NCBI GenBank assembly: GCA_018268675.1 | Contig: JAFDWB010000086.1 | Location: forward strand, 1-64,000 | Source of the DNA: Actinomycetota bacterium | Lineage (GTDB): Bacteria; Actinomycetota; Thermoleophilia; Solirubrobacterales; 70-9 | Direction of reading: 5' to 3' | DNA: 64,000 bases | Part shown: positions 1-8,438 of the stretch, in pieces | How the letters are laid out: each line of letters opens with the position of its first letter | Position numbering within the stretch: the stretch's first letter is position 1 | Translations under genes and position numbers: made by a program | Notes under the pieces: model-generated | Databases searched by the model: none | The model's input: the letters and a program-made list of their open reading frames with translations, nothing else | Told to the model about the DNA's origin: nothing

Positions 1-130
1 AGCGTGTCCCGGACGTCCGAGGAAGACGGGAGGAAGGGTGACGGACCTCCCGTTCCCCGGCCGACCCCGGTCAGCTGTTCTTTTTGCCGGACTGGTCGGC
101 ATAAGGAACAGCTGGAGGGAGGGGCATCCT
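1..130. repeat. Composite hairpin element, inverted copy cut by window edge
   Basis: An imperfect hairpin has arms at 72-89 and 97-114 (left CAGCTGTTCTTTTTGCCG, right CGGCATAAGGAACAGCTG). It is the first of five copies of this arm sequence in the window. Read on the minus strand, the sequence to its left (positions about 1-60, with CCCGTCTTCCTC at 21-32) matches what follows the same hairpin in the copies near 22.4 and 50.6 kb. This is therefore the same mosaic in opposite orientation, continuing past the window edge. No gene is seen in 1-292. Confidence 0.8.
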
Positions 131-217
131 GGAGGCGACGGCGAATTCCCACTTCGATGACGGACCCGTGCCGCTCCCGTGACTCCCTCGCGACCCTTCC
201 CCTCTCCCCGGACACCC

Positions 218-267
218 GGCCGTCTCGGCCACGGCCACAGCCTGCCCGGGCCGTGGCCGAGACGGCC
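218..267 (-). terminator. Perfect 19-bp hairpin after the EF-G2-like gene
   Basis: The arms at 218-236 and 249-267 are exactly complementary around a 12-nt loop. The hairpin begins 26 nt beyond the stop codon of the minus-strand GTPase gene. There is no U-run, as is common for actinobacterial stem-only terminators. Termination is inferred from position. Confidence 0.7.
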
Positions 268-292
268 CGTCCCTTTCCTCGGGCGACAGCTT

Positions 293-2434
293 CTACGCCC
301 GGGCGGCGGCGTCCGGCGAGCCGACCTGGCCGTTCGCGGCGGCGCCGATCACCTTCTCGACCAGGTGCGCGGGCACTTCCTCGTAGCGCGCGAACTCCAT
401 CGTGAACTCGGCGCGGCCGCCGCTGATCGAGCGCAGGTCGGGGGCGAAGTCGAGCACCTCGGCCATCGGCACCTCGGCCTTGATCTCGGTCACCAGGCCC
501 TTCGCCTCCATGCCCAGCGGCCGTCCCCGGCGCGAGTTCAGATCGCCGATCACGTCGCCGACGACATCGTCGGGGCAGTCGATCGCCAGCTCGACGATCG
601 GCTCCAGCAGGGCCGGGTCGGCCTCCTCCATCGCCTCCCTGAAGGCCATCGCGCCGGCGATCTTGAACGCCAGTTCGGAGGAATCGGTGTCGTGGTGTTT
701 GCCGTCGACCAGGCTCACCCGCACGTCCTTGACCGGGTACCCGGCGAGGGTGCCATGCTCCATCGCCTCCGCCACGCCCTTCGCCACCGAGGGGATGAAG
801 CTGCCCGGGATCGCCGCGCCCTTGATCTTGTCGACGAACTCGAGGCCCTTGCCGTCCTCGCCGGGCTCGATCTCGATCGCGCAGTCGGCGAACTGGCCGC
901 GCCCACCGGTCTGCTTCTTGTAGCGGGCGTGCGCGGCGGCGGGCCGGCGGATCGCCTCGCGGTAGGGGACGCGCGGCGGATGAAGCTCGACCGCGGCGCC
1001 GAAGCGGCTCTTCATCCGCTCCACCAGCACCTCGACGTGGACCTGGGTCAGCCCGGCGATGATCTGCTCGCCGGTCTGGGGGTCGCGGTGGACGTCGAGC
1101 GTCGGGTCCTCCTCGCTCAGTCGCCGCACCGCCGTCGCCGCCTTCTCCTCGTCCCCCCGCGACCGCGCGTCGTAGGAGAACGCCATCACCGGCGCCGGCA
1201 GGTCGAGCCGCCGCGCCGTGATCTCCCGCTCCCCGTCGCAGAGCACGTCGCCGGCCTTCGTCTCCTTCAGCTTGGCGACGGCGCCGATGTCGCCCGCGCC
1301 GAGCGCCTCGACCGGCTCCAGGTCGTTGCCGAGCGGCTGCCCGAGCTGGCCGATCCGCTCCCGCTCCTGGCCGCGCACGTTGACGGCCTGCGAGTCGGAG
1401 CGGATCGTGCCGCTGCAGACGCGGAAGAAGTTGATCCGCCCCGCGTAGGGATCGGCGGTCGTCTTGAACACGTAGGCGACCAACGGGCCGTCCGGGTCGG
1501 GAGCGACCTCGACCGCCGCGCCGTCGGCGTCGAGCATCTCCAGTGGGCCGCGCATCTGCGGCGAGGGCAGGTCCTCGACGAGCGCGTCGAGCAGGCGATC
1601 GGTGCCGAGGTTCCTCGTCGCGGCGCCGCAGGTGACCGGGAACAGGTGCCCCGCGGCGACGCCCCGCTTGAGCGCGGCGATGATCTCGGCGTGGTCGATC
1701 TCCTCGCCGTCGAGGTAGCGCTCCATCAGCTCGTCGGAGTTCTCGGCGACCTCGTCCATCAGCTTCTCGCGGTACTCGGTGGCGCGCGGGAGGAGCTCGT
1801 CGGGGATCGGCATCCGCTCGGCGCCGCCGCGCCCGCCGCCGGCGTAGACGAACGCCTCCATGTCGATCAGGTCGATCACGCCGCGCAGGTCGTGCTCGCT
1901 GCCGATCGGGATCTCGGTGGCGACGACGTGGGGGCCGAACGCGGCCTTGAGCGAGTCGAGCGCGGCGAAGAAGTCGGCCCGCTCGCGGTCGAGCATGTTG
2001 ACGAAGACGAGCCGCGCCAGACCCTCGGCGTCGGCGCGCCCCCACAGTCTCTCCGTATGGACCTCGACCCCGGCGGTCCCGTCGACGACCACCACCGCCC
2101 CATCGACCACCCGCAGCGCGGCGGCGGCGTAGGCGACGAAGCTGGGGTCGCCGGGCGTGTCGATCAGGTTGATCTCGCGCCCGGCGTGGGTCAGGTGGCT
2201 GACGCAGGCGTCGATCGACTGGCCGCGCCGCTGCTCGTCGGGCTCGTGGTCGGAGACGGTCGAGCCGTCGTCGACCCTGCCGAGGCGGTTGATCGCCCCG
2301 CCCTCGAACAGCATCGCCTCGTACAGGCTGGTCTTGCCACTGCCGCGATGGCCGATCAGGGCAACGTTGCGGATGCGATCTACGGCCGTCGGCGGCACCG
2401 ACCGAAGGTACACCCGGCGGCGGGACGAGTCCAT
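293..2434 (-). CDS. Elongation factor G-like GTPase (EF-G2 type)
   Basis: A 713-aa translational GTPase with the EF-G domain order. The P-loop GHRGSGKT is at residues 28-35 and the switch II motif DTPG at 92-95. The G4 motif reads NMLD (146-149) where functional EF-G carries NKxD, so the base-recognition lysine is replaced by methionine. Domain IV carries the conserved YKKQTGGRGQFA stretch. The EF-G2 branch is a second, non-canonical EF-G found in Actinobacteria; its role in translation is not settled. The gene stands alone, with a perfect hairpin after the stop. An internal start near residue 14-20 is possible because the first residues are not conserved-looking. The family is certain; whether the protein is active in translocation is not. 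Confidence 0.9.
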   Translation of the reverse strand: MDSSRRRVYLRSVPPTAVDRIRNVALIGHRGSGKTSLYEAMLFEGGAINRLGRVDDGSTVSDHEPDEQRRGQSIDACVSHLTHAGREINLIDTPGDPSFVAYAAAALRVVDGAVVVVDGTAGVEVHTERLWGRADAEGLARLVFVNMLDRERADFFAALDSLKAAFGPHVVATEIPIGSEHDLRGVIDLIDMEAFVYAGGGRGGAERMPIPDELLPRATEYREKLMDEVAENSDELMERYLDGEEIDHAEIIAALKRGVAAGHLFPVTCGAATRNLGTDRLLDALVEDLPSPQMRGPLEMLDADGAAVEVAPDPDGPLVAYVFKTTADPYAGRINFFRVCSGTIRSDSQAVNVRGQERERIGQLGQPLGNDLEPVEALGAGDIGAVAKLKETKAGDVLCDGEREITARRLDLPAPVMAFSYDARSRGDEEKAATAVRRLSEEDPTLDVHRDPQTGEQIIAGLTQVHVEVLVERMKSRFGAAVELHPPRVPYREAIRRPAAAHARYKKQTGGRGQFADCAIEIEPGEDGKGLEFVDKIKGAAIPGSFIPSVAKGVAEAMEHGTLAGYPVKDVRVSLVDGKHHDTDSSELAFKIAGAMAFREAMEEADPALLEPIVELAIDCPDDVVGDVIGDLNSRRGRPLGMEAKGLVTEIKAEVPMAEVLDFAPDLRSISGGRAEFTMEFARYEEVPAHLVEKVIGAAANGQVGSPDAAARA

Positions 2435-2600
2435 GTCTGCGGGGCGGACCCCGGCCCGCCCCGCCGCTCGGGATGACTCAGACGATCAGGCGAGCAGCTT
2501 CGCCTTCAGGAGGATCGCGGATCTCCTCCGCGACCACGAGCTGCCCGGGGCCCGAGGACGAGCGGGAGCCCTTCCCCGAAGCTCACGCCCGCGAGCACCG

Positions 2601-3011
2601 TCACGCCGGTTCGTCTTCCCAGTTGATGCAGAGCTGGTAGATCAGGACGACGTCAAGAGCGATGATCAGCATCGCCCAGAGGGGCGCGGCGGTGAACCAG
2701 ACGACCTGCAGCACGGCGTTGGCCGCGAGCAACCCGACGCCCACCCAGCGTGAAACCGCGTTGCCGACGAGCAGCCCCAGGCCGGTCAGGCCGATGAGGA
2801 TGCCGACGATCAGCTGGACCCAGCCCCAGGTGGTGATGTCGAAGACGATCACCCCGTGGCCACCGACCACGACCACTTCGTTGTTGGCGAGCGCGGCGAT
2901 GCCCCAGATCACGTCCAGGCACCCGAGAATGAGCATCATCACGCCGGCGAACGCGATCCAGGTGGAGCGCTGACCTCCGCGCGCCGGCCTCGAATCTCTG
3001 TGAGCCTCCAT
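2601..3011 (-). CDS. Four-helix membrane protein, DUF7144-like
   Basis: A 136-aa integral membrane protein. After an arginine-rich cytoplasmic start (about 17 residues) come four hydrophobic segments at roughly 19-40, 55-80, 85-105 and 108-128, followed by a short acidic tail (NWEDEPA). The pattern FAGVMMLILGCLDVIWG, then a loop and WGWVQLIVGILIGLTG, is typical of the small DUF7144 membrane proteins common in Actinobacteria. No catalytic residues are evident and no function is known. It stands alone between the GTPase gene and a divergent small gene. Confidence 0.75.
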   Translation of the reverse strand: MEAHRDSRPARGGQRSTWIAFAGVMMLILGCLDVIWGIAALANNEVVVVGGHGVIVFDITTWGWVQLIVGILIGLTGLGLLVGNAVSRWVGVGLLAANAVLQVVWFTAAPLWAMLIIALDVVLIYQLCINWEDEPA

Positions 3012-3198
3012 ACGTTCTCCCCTCTCCTTCGGGCCTCAGGCCGCGTCGCATCGAGTTCCGCCGCCGCCGGCCCATAGTGAGCTTTGTTACGACGGTATTC
3101 CCTTCGCCGGACATGGTCAATAATCCTGGTCAGGTCCCCCCGATCGGGCCTTGTCGGGGGCGCGGACCGGTTCAGCCAGACCAGAAAACGGAGCCGAG

Positions 3199-3564
3199 AT
3201 GCTGCAGAAGATCGAGGACATGCCCGCCGGGACGATCGGCTTCGAGGCGATTGGCGAGGTCGAGGACGACGACTGGCGCGACGCGGTCGAACCGGCCCTC
3301 CGCGACCTGATCGCAAGTGGCGCGAAGGTCCGCCTCCTCTACGTCATCGGACCGCGGAGCGGCGATGTCGAGGGCGACGCCTTCGGCGCCGACGCCGAGT
3401 TCCGCGCCCGCCACCTGAGCTCCTTCGAGCGCCTCGCCGTGGTCGGCGACGAAGACTGGCTCCGCCCCGCCCTCGCCGCCCTCTCCTTCCTCCTCCCCGG
3501 CAAGGCCAAAGCCTTCAAGAACTCGGAGCTGACGGCGGCGAAGGACTGGCTCGCGGCAGCTTGA
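3199..3564 (+). CDS. SpoIIAA-like / STAS-fold protein
   Basis: A 121-aa soluble protein resembling the SpoIIAA-like (DUF3478) family. It has alternating strand and helix segments, with a hydrophobic strand (AKVRLLYVIG) followed by an acidic region and a C-terminal amphipathic helix ending in DWLAAA. The ATG at 3199 is preferred because the upstream in-frame residues look non-coding. The family belongs to the STAS/CRAL-TRIO-like superfamily and may bind lipid or a partner protein; no function is established. It is a monocistronic gene divergent from the membrane protein before it. Confidence 0.7.
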   Translation: MLQKIEDMPAGTIGFEAIGEVEDDDWRDAVEPALRDLIASGAKVRLLYVIGPRSGDVEGDAFGADAEFRARHLSSFERLAVVGDEDWLRPALAALSFLLPGKAKAFKNSELTAAKDWLAAA

Positions 3565-3591
3565 GGGTGAGGCCTCAGCGAGGGTGAGGCC

Positions 3592-5061
3592 TCAGCGCAC
3601 GATCGCGAAGTTCGCCGTGGCGGCCGCCGAGCTGCCGGCTGCGTCGCTCGCGACCAAGGTCGCCTGGTAGCGGCCTGGGGACAACGCCTTGCCACCCAGC
3701 TTGCCCGCAAACGGGATCGCGTTGGCGCCCGCGGCGCCATTGAAATTCCAAGCTCCCTTGCGCAGGAAGCGATGGCATTTCTTCGCCCCCGGTTTCGCCT
3801 TGCCGGGGGCGACGCACTTCTGGCCGACCCTCCGCCCCGGCGCTTCGAGCGCGATCGTCACCGCCACCGAGGCGGCCGCCGAGAGCGAGAACTTGAGCTT
3901 GCTGGGGGCGGCCCCCTTGCCCTTGCCCGCCACCCGGAACCGGGCCGGCGAGAACCGCGGGGCCGCGGTGAAGCGCGGCGCCGGAGCAGGGAGAGGAGGG
4001 GTCGTGCCCGCCGGAGGGCCGGTCGGCAGCGGATCGGGGACGAGCCTGCCGATCATGCCCGCTTCAGGGTCCGTGAACCAGATGTTCCCGTCGGGCCCGA
4101 GGGTGATCCCGAGCTGCCCCGTTTCGCCGCTCGGCACCGGGTATTCGCCGGTGACCACGCCGGCGGTGCTCATCCGGGCGATCTTGCCGGTCCCCGACTC
4201 GAGGATCCAGAACGCCCCGTCGGGACCGAGCGCGAGATCGTTGGGCTTGCTGCCCGGGGGTAGGAGGAACCGGGTGCGGGCCCCTTCCGGGGTGATGCGG
4301 TCGATCGCGCCCGCTTCCCACATCGCCACCCAGGCGTCCCCTTCCGGGCCGACCGCGATGCCGACCGGGTCCGAGTTGGCCGGCAGGTCGACGCGGGTCG
4401 TGAAATTGGTGCCGGCCACCGAGGTGATGAAGACGGCGTTGCTTTTCGACACGGACGCCCACAGGGTGCCTCCCGGCGAGGCCGCGATGCCTTCGACGGG
4501 GTACCCGTTGAGTTCGCCGGCGCATACGTGTTCGGATTCGAGGTGATCGCTGGCCGGATTCTTCGGCGAGCAGAGAACCGTCACGGAGACGCCTTCACGC
4601 CCGCCATAGCGGATCTGGCCGGTGGGCGTGAGCGTGATCGCACCGGCCACGAAGTAGGTCGCTTCCCGGGTCACGATCCCCGACGGGCTGCGCGTGCCGA
4701 AGCCTTTTTCGGAGACCCAGGAGACCCAGCCACTGGGTGCCGCCGCGAGATCGATCGGATTGTTGGGGTCGGGGATGACCGGGAACCGTTCCCCGGTCGG
4801 GCTCATCCGGCCGATCCCGGGTTCCGCTCCCGATTCGGTCCACCACAGGTTCCCGTCGGCCCCGGCCACGATGTTGATCGGGAAGGCGATCTTGCCGGGG
4901 TTCGCCGGGAACTCGGTGATCGTCACCGCCCCCGCCGAATCCGCGAACGCCAACGCGCCCAGAACCGCCGCCACCAGCACCGCGAGTCTCCCCAGAATCA
5001 CGCCCGAGAGCTTAGCCAGATTCGCGGTCACGGTCGCGCGCGCTACGGTGCCGACGCCCAC
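3592..5061 (-). CDS. Exported beta-propeller protein, virginiamycin B lyase-like
   Basis: A 489-aa protein with an N-terminal hydrophobic export signal (about residues 22-46, ending near SAGA) and then repeated propeller-blade motifs of the type GPDGxxW (GADGNLWWTE, GPEGDAWVAM, GPDGAFWILE, GPDGNIWFTD). This is the Vgb/streptogramin-lyase seven-bladed fold. A proline-rich linker near residue 365 leads to a C-terminal Ig-like region of about 100 residues. Most relatives in soil actinobacteria are extracytoplasmic proteins of unknown substrate, so antibiotic resistance should not be inferred. Residues 1-20 may be untranslated: a GTG at 5001 would start the protein just before the signal peptide. 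Confidence 0.75.
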   Translation of the reverse strand: MGVGTVARATVTANLAKLSGVILGRLAVLVAAVLGALAFADSAGAVTITEFPANPGKIAFPINIVAGADGNLWWTESGAEPGIGRMSPTGERFPVIPDPNNPIDLAAAPSGWVSWVSEKGFGTRSPSGIVTREATYFVAGAITLTPTGQIRYGGREGVSVTVLCSPKNPASDHLESEHVCAGELNGYPVEGIAASPGGTLWASVSKSNAVFITSVAGTNFTTRVDLPANSDPVGIAVGPEGDAWVAMWEAGAIDRITPEGARTRFLLPPGSKPNDLALGPDGAFWILESGTGKIARMSTAGVVTGEYPVPSGETGQLGITLGPDGNIWFTDPEAGMIGRLVPDPLPTGPPAGTTPPLPAPAPRFTAAPRFSPARFRVAGKGKGAAPSKLKFSLSAAASVAVTIALEAPGRRVGQKCVAPGKAKPGAKKCHRFLRKGAWNFNGAAGANAIPFAGKLGGKALSPGRYQATLVASDAAGSSAAATANFAIVR

Positions 5062-5087
5062 AGATCGCGATCACCTGGAGGACGCCG

Positions 5088-5693
5088 ATGTCGGACACCA
5101 CCTGCCACATGTCGATCTCGCTCGACGGCTTCGTCGCCGGGCCCGACCAGAGCCGCGAAAATCCGCTGGGGAAGCGCGGCCTCGAGCTCCACTCCTGGCA
5201 CCTCGGCGACGAGCGCGCGAACGACGCCGACGCGACGGCGGTGGGCTGGCTCTCGCGCCCCCGCGGGGCCTACGTGATGGGCCGCAACATGTTCGGGCCG
5301 ATCCGTGGCGGGTGGGACGAGGAATGGGACGGCTGGTGGGGTCCCGAGCCGCCCTACCACGCCCCGGTCTTCGTCCTCACCCACCACGCCCGCGAGCCGG
5401 TCGAGATGGAAGGCGGCACCACCTTCCACTTCGTCACCGACGGCTTCGATTCCGCCTACGCCCAGGCCCTCGAGACGGCCGGCGACGATGGCGTCGACAT
5501 CGCCGGCGGCGCCTCGGCCGTCCGCCAGGCCCTCGCCGCCGACGTGATCGACGAACTCACCCTCGACGTCGCCCCCGTCCTCCTCGGCTCCGGCGAGCGC
5601 CTCTTCGACGGCAGCGAGTCCTTCCCCTTCGAGCCGGTCGAGGCCCTCCACTCCCCCCTCGCAACGCACATCCGCTACCGGCGGGCGGGCTGA
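5088..5693 (+). CDS. Dihydrofolate reductase-family protein (RibD C-terminal fold)
   Basis: A 201-aa protein of the RibD_C/DHFR-like superfamily. It opens with the conserved strand MSISLDGFVAGP, followed by VMGRNMFG and a C-terminal GGASAVRQAL-type nucleotide-binding turn and DELTLDVAPVLLGSGERLF. These mark the small NADPH-dependent reductases annotated as YyaP/YwjB-like. The substrate is unknown. GGAGG at about 5076-5080 is well placed for the ATG. The gene is divergent from the propeller gene and convergent with the sigma-factor partner. Confidence 0.85.
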   Translation: MSDTTCHMSISLDGFVAGPDQSRENPLGKRGLELHSWHLGDERANDADATAVGWLSRPRGAYVMGRNMFGPIRGGWDEEWDGWWGPEPPYHAPVFVLTHHAREPVEMEGGTTFHFVTDGFDSAYAQALETAGDDGVDIAGGASAVRQALAADVIDELTLDVAPVLLGSGERLFDGSESFPFEPVEALHSPLATHIRYRRAG

Positions 5694-5733
5694 GGCGCCG
5701 ATCCCGGGCGGCGAGTGCACATCGGTTCGAATG

Positions 5734-6924
5734 TCACCGTCCAGCGCCGGGAGCTTCACCTGCCGCAAAGGGGACGCGCCGGATCCTCGCGGTGCACTGG
5801 AGCTCCGTGGCCCAGGCGGGGCCGATCTTGTAGCCGCTGCCGTCGGGGCGGACCAATGCCTCGCCGAAGCCCTGGTCGAGGTGGCCGCGCCGCAGTTCGG
5901 CCGCCGCGTGCCAGATGTTCGTGGACCAGCCCATCTTGACTTCGCGCTCCATCCGCAGGAGGAGCGGCCAATGGTGGGAGCTCGCCATCGCGTCGACCGC
6001 GGCCCGCGCGGCGACCGCGTCGCCTGAGGCTTGCGCCGCCAGCCAGCTTTCCACCCAGCCGCAGGCGACCGCGTCGGCGACCCGCACACCCAGCTGGTAG
6101 TGGTTCAGAACAGCCGTTTCGTTCTCGATCCGGGAGGGGTCGAAGCGGGGCGGATAGGGAATGCCGCGGAGCATCGCCGCGACCGTTTGGGGCCGCGCGC
6201 CCGGCGAGACCACGCTTGCCGGCATCGCCGCCAACCAGGTGTCGACTTCGACCGCGCGCAGGGAGTGCAGCACCTGCTCGTAGGCGGCGTGACCGCCGAG
6301 GCGTCCCCGCACCTCGACGAATACCGCACCGATCGGCGCGATCATCGTCGCGTATTCGCCACGGCCGTAGTCGACGGTGGTGGCGGTGCGGCCGAGCAGC
6401 CGCGAGTGCTGCGGCGGGCTGACCTGGGCCCGGTCGCGCAAATAGGAGCGGTAGAGGCGCGCCGGATACCAGTTGAGCGAAAAGGTCCGGCGGCCGTCGC
6501 CGAACGTCGTTTCGCCGCTGGCGCGTTCGAACTCCCCCGCGTCGGTGACCCTCCACCCCGGCGCCGTGACCAGGAGGCGGGGGTTTGCTTCGGCGACCTC
6601 GATCGCCGCGGCGGCGTAGGTGGGATGGGCGCCGCCGCCGGAGAAGGCACCGGAGGCCAGGAGCGCGGCGGCGATCAGGACGGTGAGGGCTGCGGCGAGC
6701 GCCACCGACCGAAGGCGACGAGGTCGCGACCGAGGCTCGAGGCCCGCGGCGAAGGCATCCCCGGCGGGGACCGGGTCGCGTGGCACGGCGGCCGCGTCGA
6801 TCGACCTCGTCATCGCCCTCCCGGTCTCCTCCTCCCCGAGCTCGGCACGGAGCGCGGCGGCGTCGACAGGGTTCGCCTCGCGCATCGTCGCCAGTGGGTC
6901 TGCGGCCGGGCCTCGGCGTTTCAT
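5734..6924 (-). CDS. Single-pass membrane partner of the adjacent ECF sigma factor (putative anti-sigma)
   Basis: A 396-aa protein with about 70 N-terminal cytoplasmic residues, one transmembrane helix (about 72-95, VALAAALTVLIAAALLASGAF) and a large external domain. Its ATG overlaps the sigma-factor stop by 4 nt (ATGA), so the two are translationally coupled. This is the usual arrangement for an ECF sigma factor and its membrane-bound regulator. No zinc-binding HxxxCxxC anti-sigma motif is visible, so the anti-sigma role rests on topology and context. The external domain is not a family I recognise. Confidence 0.65.
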   Translation of the reverse strand: MKRRGPAADPLATMREANPVDAAALRAELGEEETGRAMTRSIDAAAVPRDPVPAGDAFAAGLEPRSRPRRLRSVALAAALTVLIAAALLASGAFSGGGAHPTYAAAAIEVAEANPRLLVTAPGWRVTDAGEFERASGETTFGDGRRTFSLNWYPARLYRSYLRDRAQVSPPQHSRLLGRTATTVDYGRGEYATMIAPIGAVFVEVRGRLGGHAAYEQVLHSLRAVEVDTWLAAMPASVVSPGARPQTVAAMLRGIPYPPRFDPSRIENETAVLNHYQLGVRVADAVACGWVESWLAAQASGDAVAARAAVDAMASSHHWPLLLRMEREVKMGWSTNIWHAAAELRRGHLDQGFGEALVRPDGSGYKIGPAWATELQCTARIRRVPFAAGEAPGAGR

Positions 6925-7517
6925 CTCGTCTCCTTGATTGCTCTCACGTCGGTACGTCGAACGTCACTCGTTGAATGTCCGGCAGCGGCGAGTTGTTTCC
7001 CGAGCCGCCGCCGGGCGCGGTGGAGGCGGACACGGAACGCGCCGTAGGAGCAGCCGAGGACGACCGCTGCCTCGCGCGGCTCGAGCCCCTCCCAGGCGAT
7101 CAGCCGCAGGACCTCGCGATCGTCTTCGCCGAGGCGCGCGAAGACGGCGGCGAAGGCACTCCGCCGCGCCAGTGCGTCGGTCGGATCGCTCACATCGGCG
7201 GGCATCGCCCGCTCCTGCGCCAGCCGCTCCTCCAGCCGGCGCCGCCGAAGTCCGGACCGGCGCTGGTTGGCGAGGACCCGCAGGGCGATCGCGTAGAGCC
7301 AGGGCAGCGGCCGCTCGGGGATCAGCCCCCGCCGCCGCCAGGCCACCGCGAAGGTCTCGGAGGCGGCGTCCTCGGCCGACTGGCGGTCGCGCTGGCGGCG
7401 GATGGCGAAGGCGAGGATGTCCGCGTAGTGGTCGCGGAAGCACGCTTCGAAGCGCAGCCGATCGTCACCCTCGGCGCCCGGTTCGATCGAGGTCATCGGT
7501 GGCAGAGTGTCCGCCAT
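6921..7517 (-). CDS. ECF-type RNA polymerase sigma factor
   Basis: A sigma-70 family factor of about 198 aa. Region 2 (FEACFRDHYADILAFAIRR through the SAEDAASETFAVAWRR core) and region 4 (LGEDDREVLRLIAWEGLEPR, with helix-turn-helix AAVVLGCSYGAFRVRLHRAR) are both clear, while region 3 is absent, as in ECF factors. Starts at 7517 (MADTLPP) or 7496 (MTSIEP) are both possible and neither has a good ribosome site. A longer in-frame extension would run into the tRNA-Gly gene and is rejected. The gene downstream encodes a membrane protein that probably controls it. Confidence 0.88.
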   Translation of the reverse strand: MADTLPPMTSIEPGAEGDDRLRFEACFRDHYADILAFAIRRQRDRQSAEDAASETFAVAWRRRGLIPERPLPWLYAIALRVLANQRRSGLRRRRLEERLAQERAMPADVSDPTDALARRSAFAAVFARLGEDDREVLRLIAWEGLEPREAAVVLGCSYGAFRVRLHRARRRLGKQLAAAGHSTSDVRRTDVRAIKETR

Positions 7518-7556
7518 CGCCGGCGTTGTTACAGCGGCGCTCGACCGCGCTCTTGA

Positions 7557-7629
7557 AGCGGACGACGGGCCTCGAACCCGCGACCTCAAGCTTGGGAAGC
7601 TTGCGCTCTACCAACTGAGCTACGTCCGC
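7557..7629 (-). tRNA. tRNA-Gly (anticodon CCC)
   Basis: Read on the minus strand, the gene folds as a full cloverleaf. The 7-bp acceptor stem GCGGACG/CGTCCGC is perfect, the D arm is GCTC/GAGC, the anticodon stem CAAGC/GCTTG carries loop TTCCCAA, and the T arm has TTCGAGG. The anticodon is CCC, and the discriminator base is T, as usual for glycine tRNAs. The 3' CCA is not encoded. Confidence 0.95.
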
Positions 7630-7676
7630 GTGGGGCGGATTCTAGTTCGGAGCGGCGTGGGCGGCGCCGCGCGCCG

Positions 7677-7802
7677 TCACTGGGGCCAGACGAAGTGGCC
7701 GAGGAAGAAGGCGATGACGAAGACGACCAGGAGGATCTGGGAGATGAGGAAGATGGCGACGAAGATCCAGAAGCCGAGGCCGATTTTCTGTTCGAGGTTC
7801 AC
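7677..7802 (-). CDS. 41-aa single-helix membrane protein
   Basis: A short GTG-started frame. It begins MNLEQKIGLG and continues as one uninterrupted hydrophobic helix (about residues 8-35, rich in F, I, L and V), ending HFVWPQ. Codon third positions are nearly all C or G, as in real genes here, and the sequence has exactly the charge and hydrophobic pattern of a small inner-membrane protein. It lies between the tRNA gene and the divergent tlpA-like gene. There is no strong ribosome site and no family assignment, so it may be a small regulator or complex subunit, or unexpressed. Confidence 0.6.
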   Translation of the reverse strand: MNLEQKIGLGFWIFVAIFLISQILLVVFVIAFFLGHFVWPQ

Positions 7803-7907
7803 GCGGGCGGAACTTATCGCAAAGCCGCGCCGGAACGGTGATCGGAGCGGGCCTGCGGGGCACCGTTGAACCGGCGCTTAGCCGCGTTTCGTAGTCTCTG
7901 AGGTCCC

Positions 7908-8438
7908 GTGCGCGTCCGTTCGATCATCGCCATCCTCGTCGCCGTCGCCGTCGTCGCCCTCCTCGTCTTCGGGCTGATCAGCAAAGGCAATTCGCGCCTC
8001 GCGGTGGGCGAAAAGGCGCCCTCGCCCACGCTCCCCAAACTCGGCGAACCCGGCTACGGATCGCTGAAGGAATATCGCGGCAAGTGGGTGTTGGTGAACT
8101 TCTGGGCATCGTGGTGCGAACCGTGCCGGGCGGAGGCGCCGACGCTGACCAAGTTCCAGCAGGAACACGGCGGGAAGAACTTCACCGTGGTCGGGATCGA
8201 CACCCAGGACATCAGCGACGACGGCAACAAGTTCGCCAAGGAATTCAGCCTCGACTACCCGCTGTTGCACGACGGGAACGGCGAAAACGGGCACGAATTC
8301 GGCACGACCGGAGTGCCGGAGAACTACCTGCTCGAACCGAACGGCAAGCTCGCCTGGTTCGAAGCGGGCCCGGTCGATGCAAAGATCCTCGAAGAACACG
8401 TGGCACCGCTACTGCCTCCCAACGCGAAGGAATCTTGA
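7908..8438 (+). CDS. Membrane-anchored thioredoxin-like protein (TlpA/ResA/CcmG type)
   Basis: A 176-aa thiol-disulfide oxidoreductase. The GTG start is followed by a membrane anchor (about residues 4-24) and a TlpA-like domain. The redox motif WASWCEPC has cysteines at 70 and 73, and the cis-proline lies in TTGVPENY. It is expected to act outside the membrane, reducing apocytochrome c cysteines or a partner thiol. The next gene is ccmH and starts within its stop codon, which supports cytochrome c maturation. Glutamate codons are mostly GAA, unlike the cytosolic genes around it. Confidence 0.9.
   Translation: MRVRSIIAILVAVAVVALLVFGLISKGNSRLAVGEKAPSPTLPKLGEPGYGSLKEYRGKWVLVNFWASWCEPCRAEAPTLTKFQQEHGGKNFTVVGIDTQDISDDGNKFAKEFSLDYPLLHDGNGENGHEFGTTGVPENYLLEPNGKLAWFEAGPVDAKILEEHVAPLLPPNAKES

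Noticed and set aside
179-2476. 765-codon plus-strand frame
   Set aside because: Antisense shadow of the EF-G2-like gene with no recognisable domain.
3592-5061. Streptogramin resistance gene
   Set aside because: The fold is Vgb-like, but the protein is exported and has an extra C-terminal domain, and most such homologs are not resistance enzymes.
7518-7589. N-terminal extension of the sigma factor
   Set aside because: It overlaps the tRNA-Gly gene and encodes no conserved residues.
7642-7863. 73-codon minus-strand frame
   Set aside because: Arg/Pro-rich shadow of the 41-aa membrane-protein frame, which has better codon use and a clear helix.
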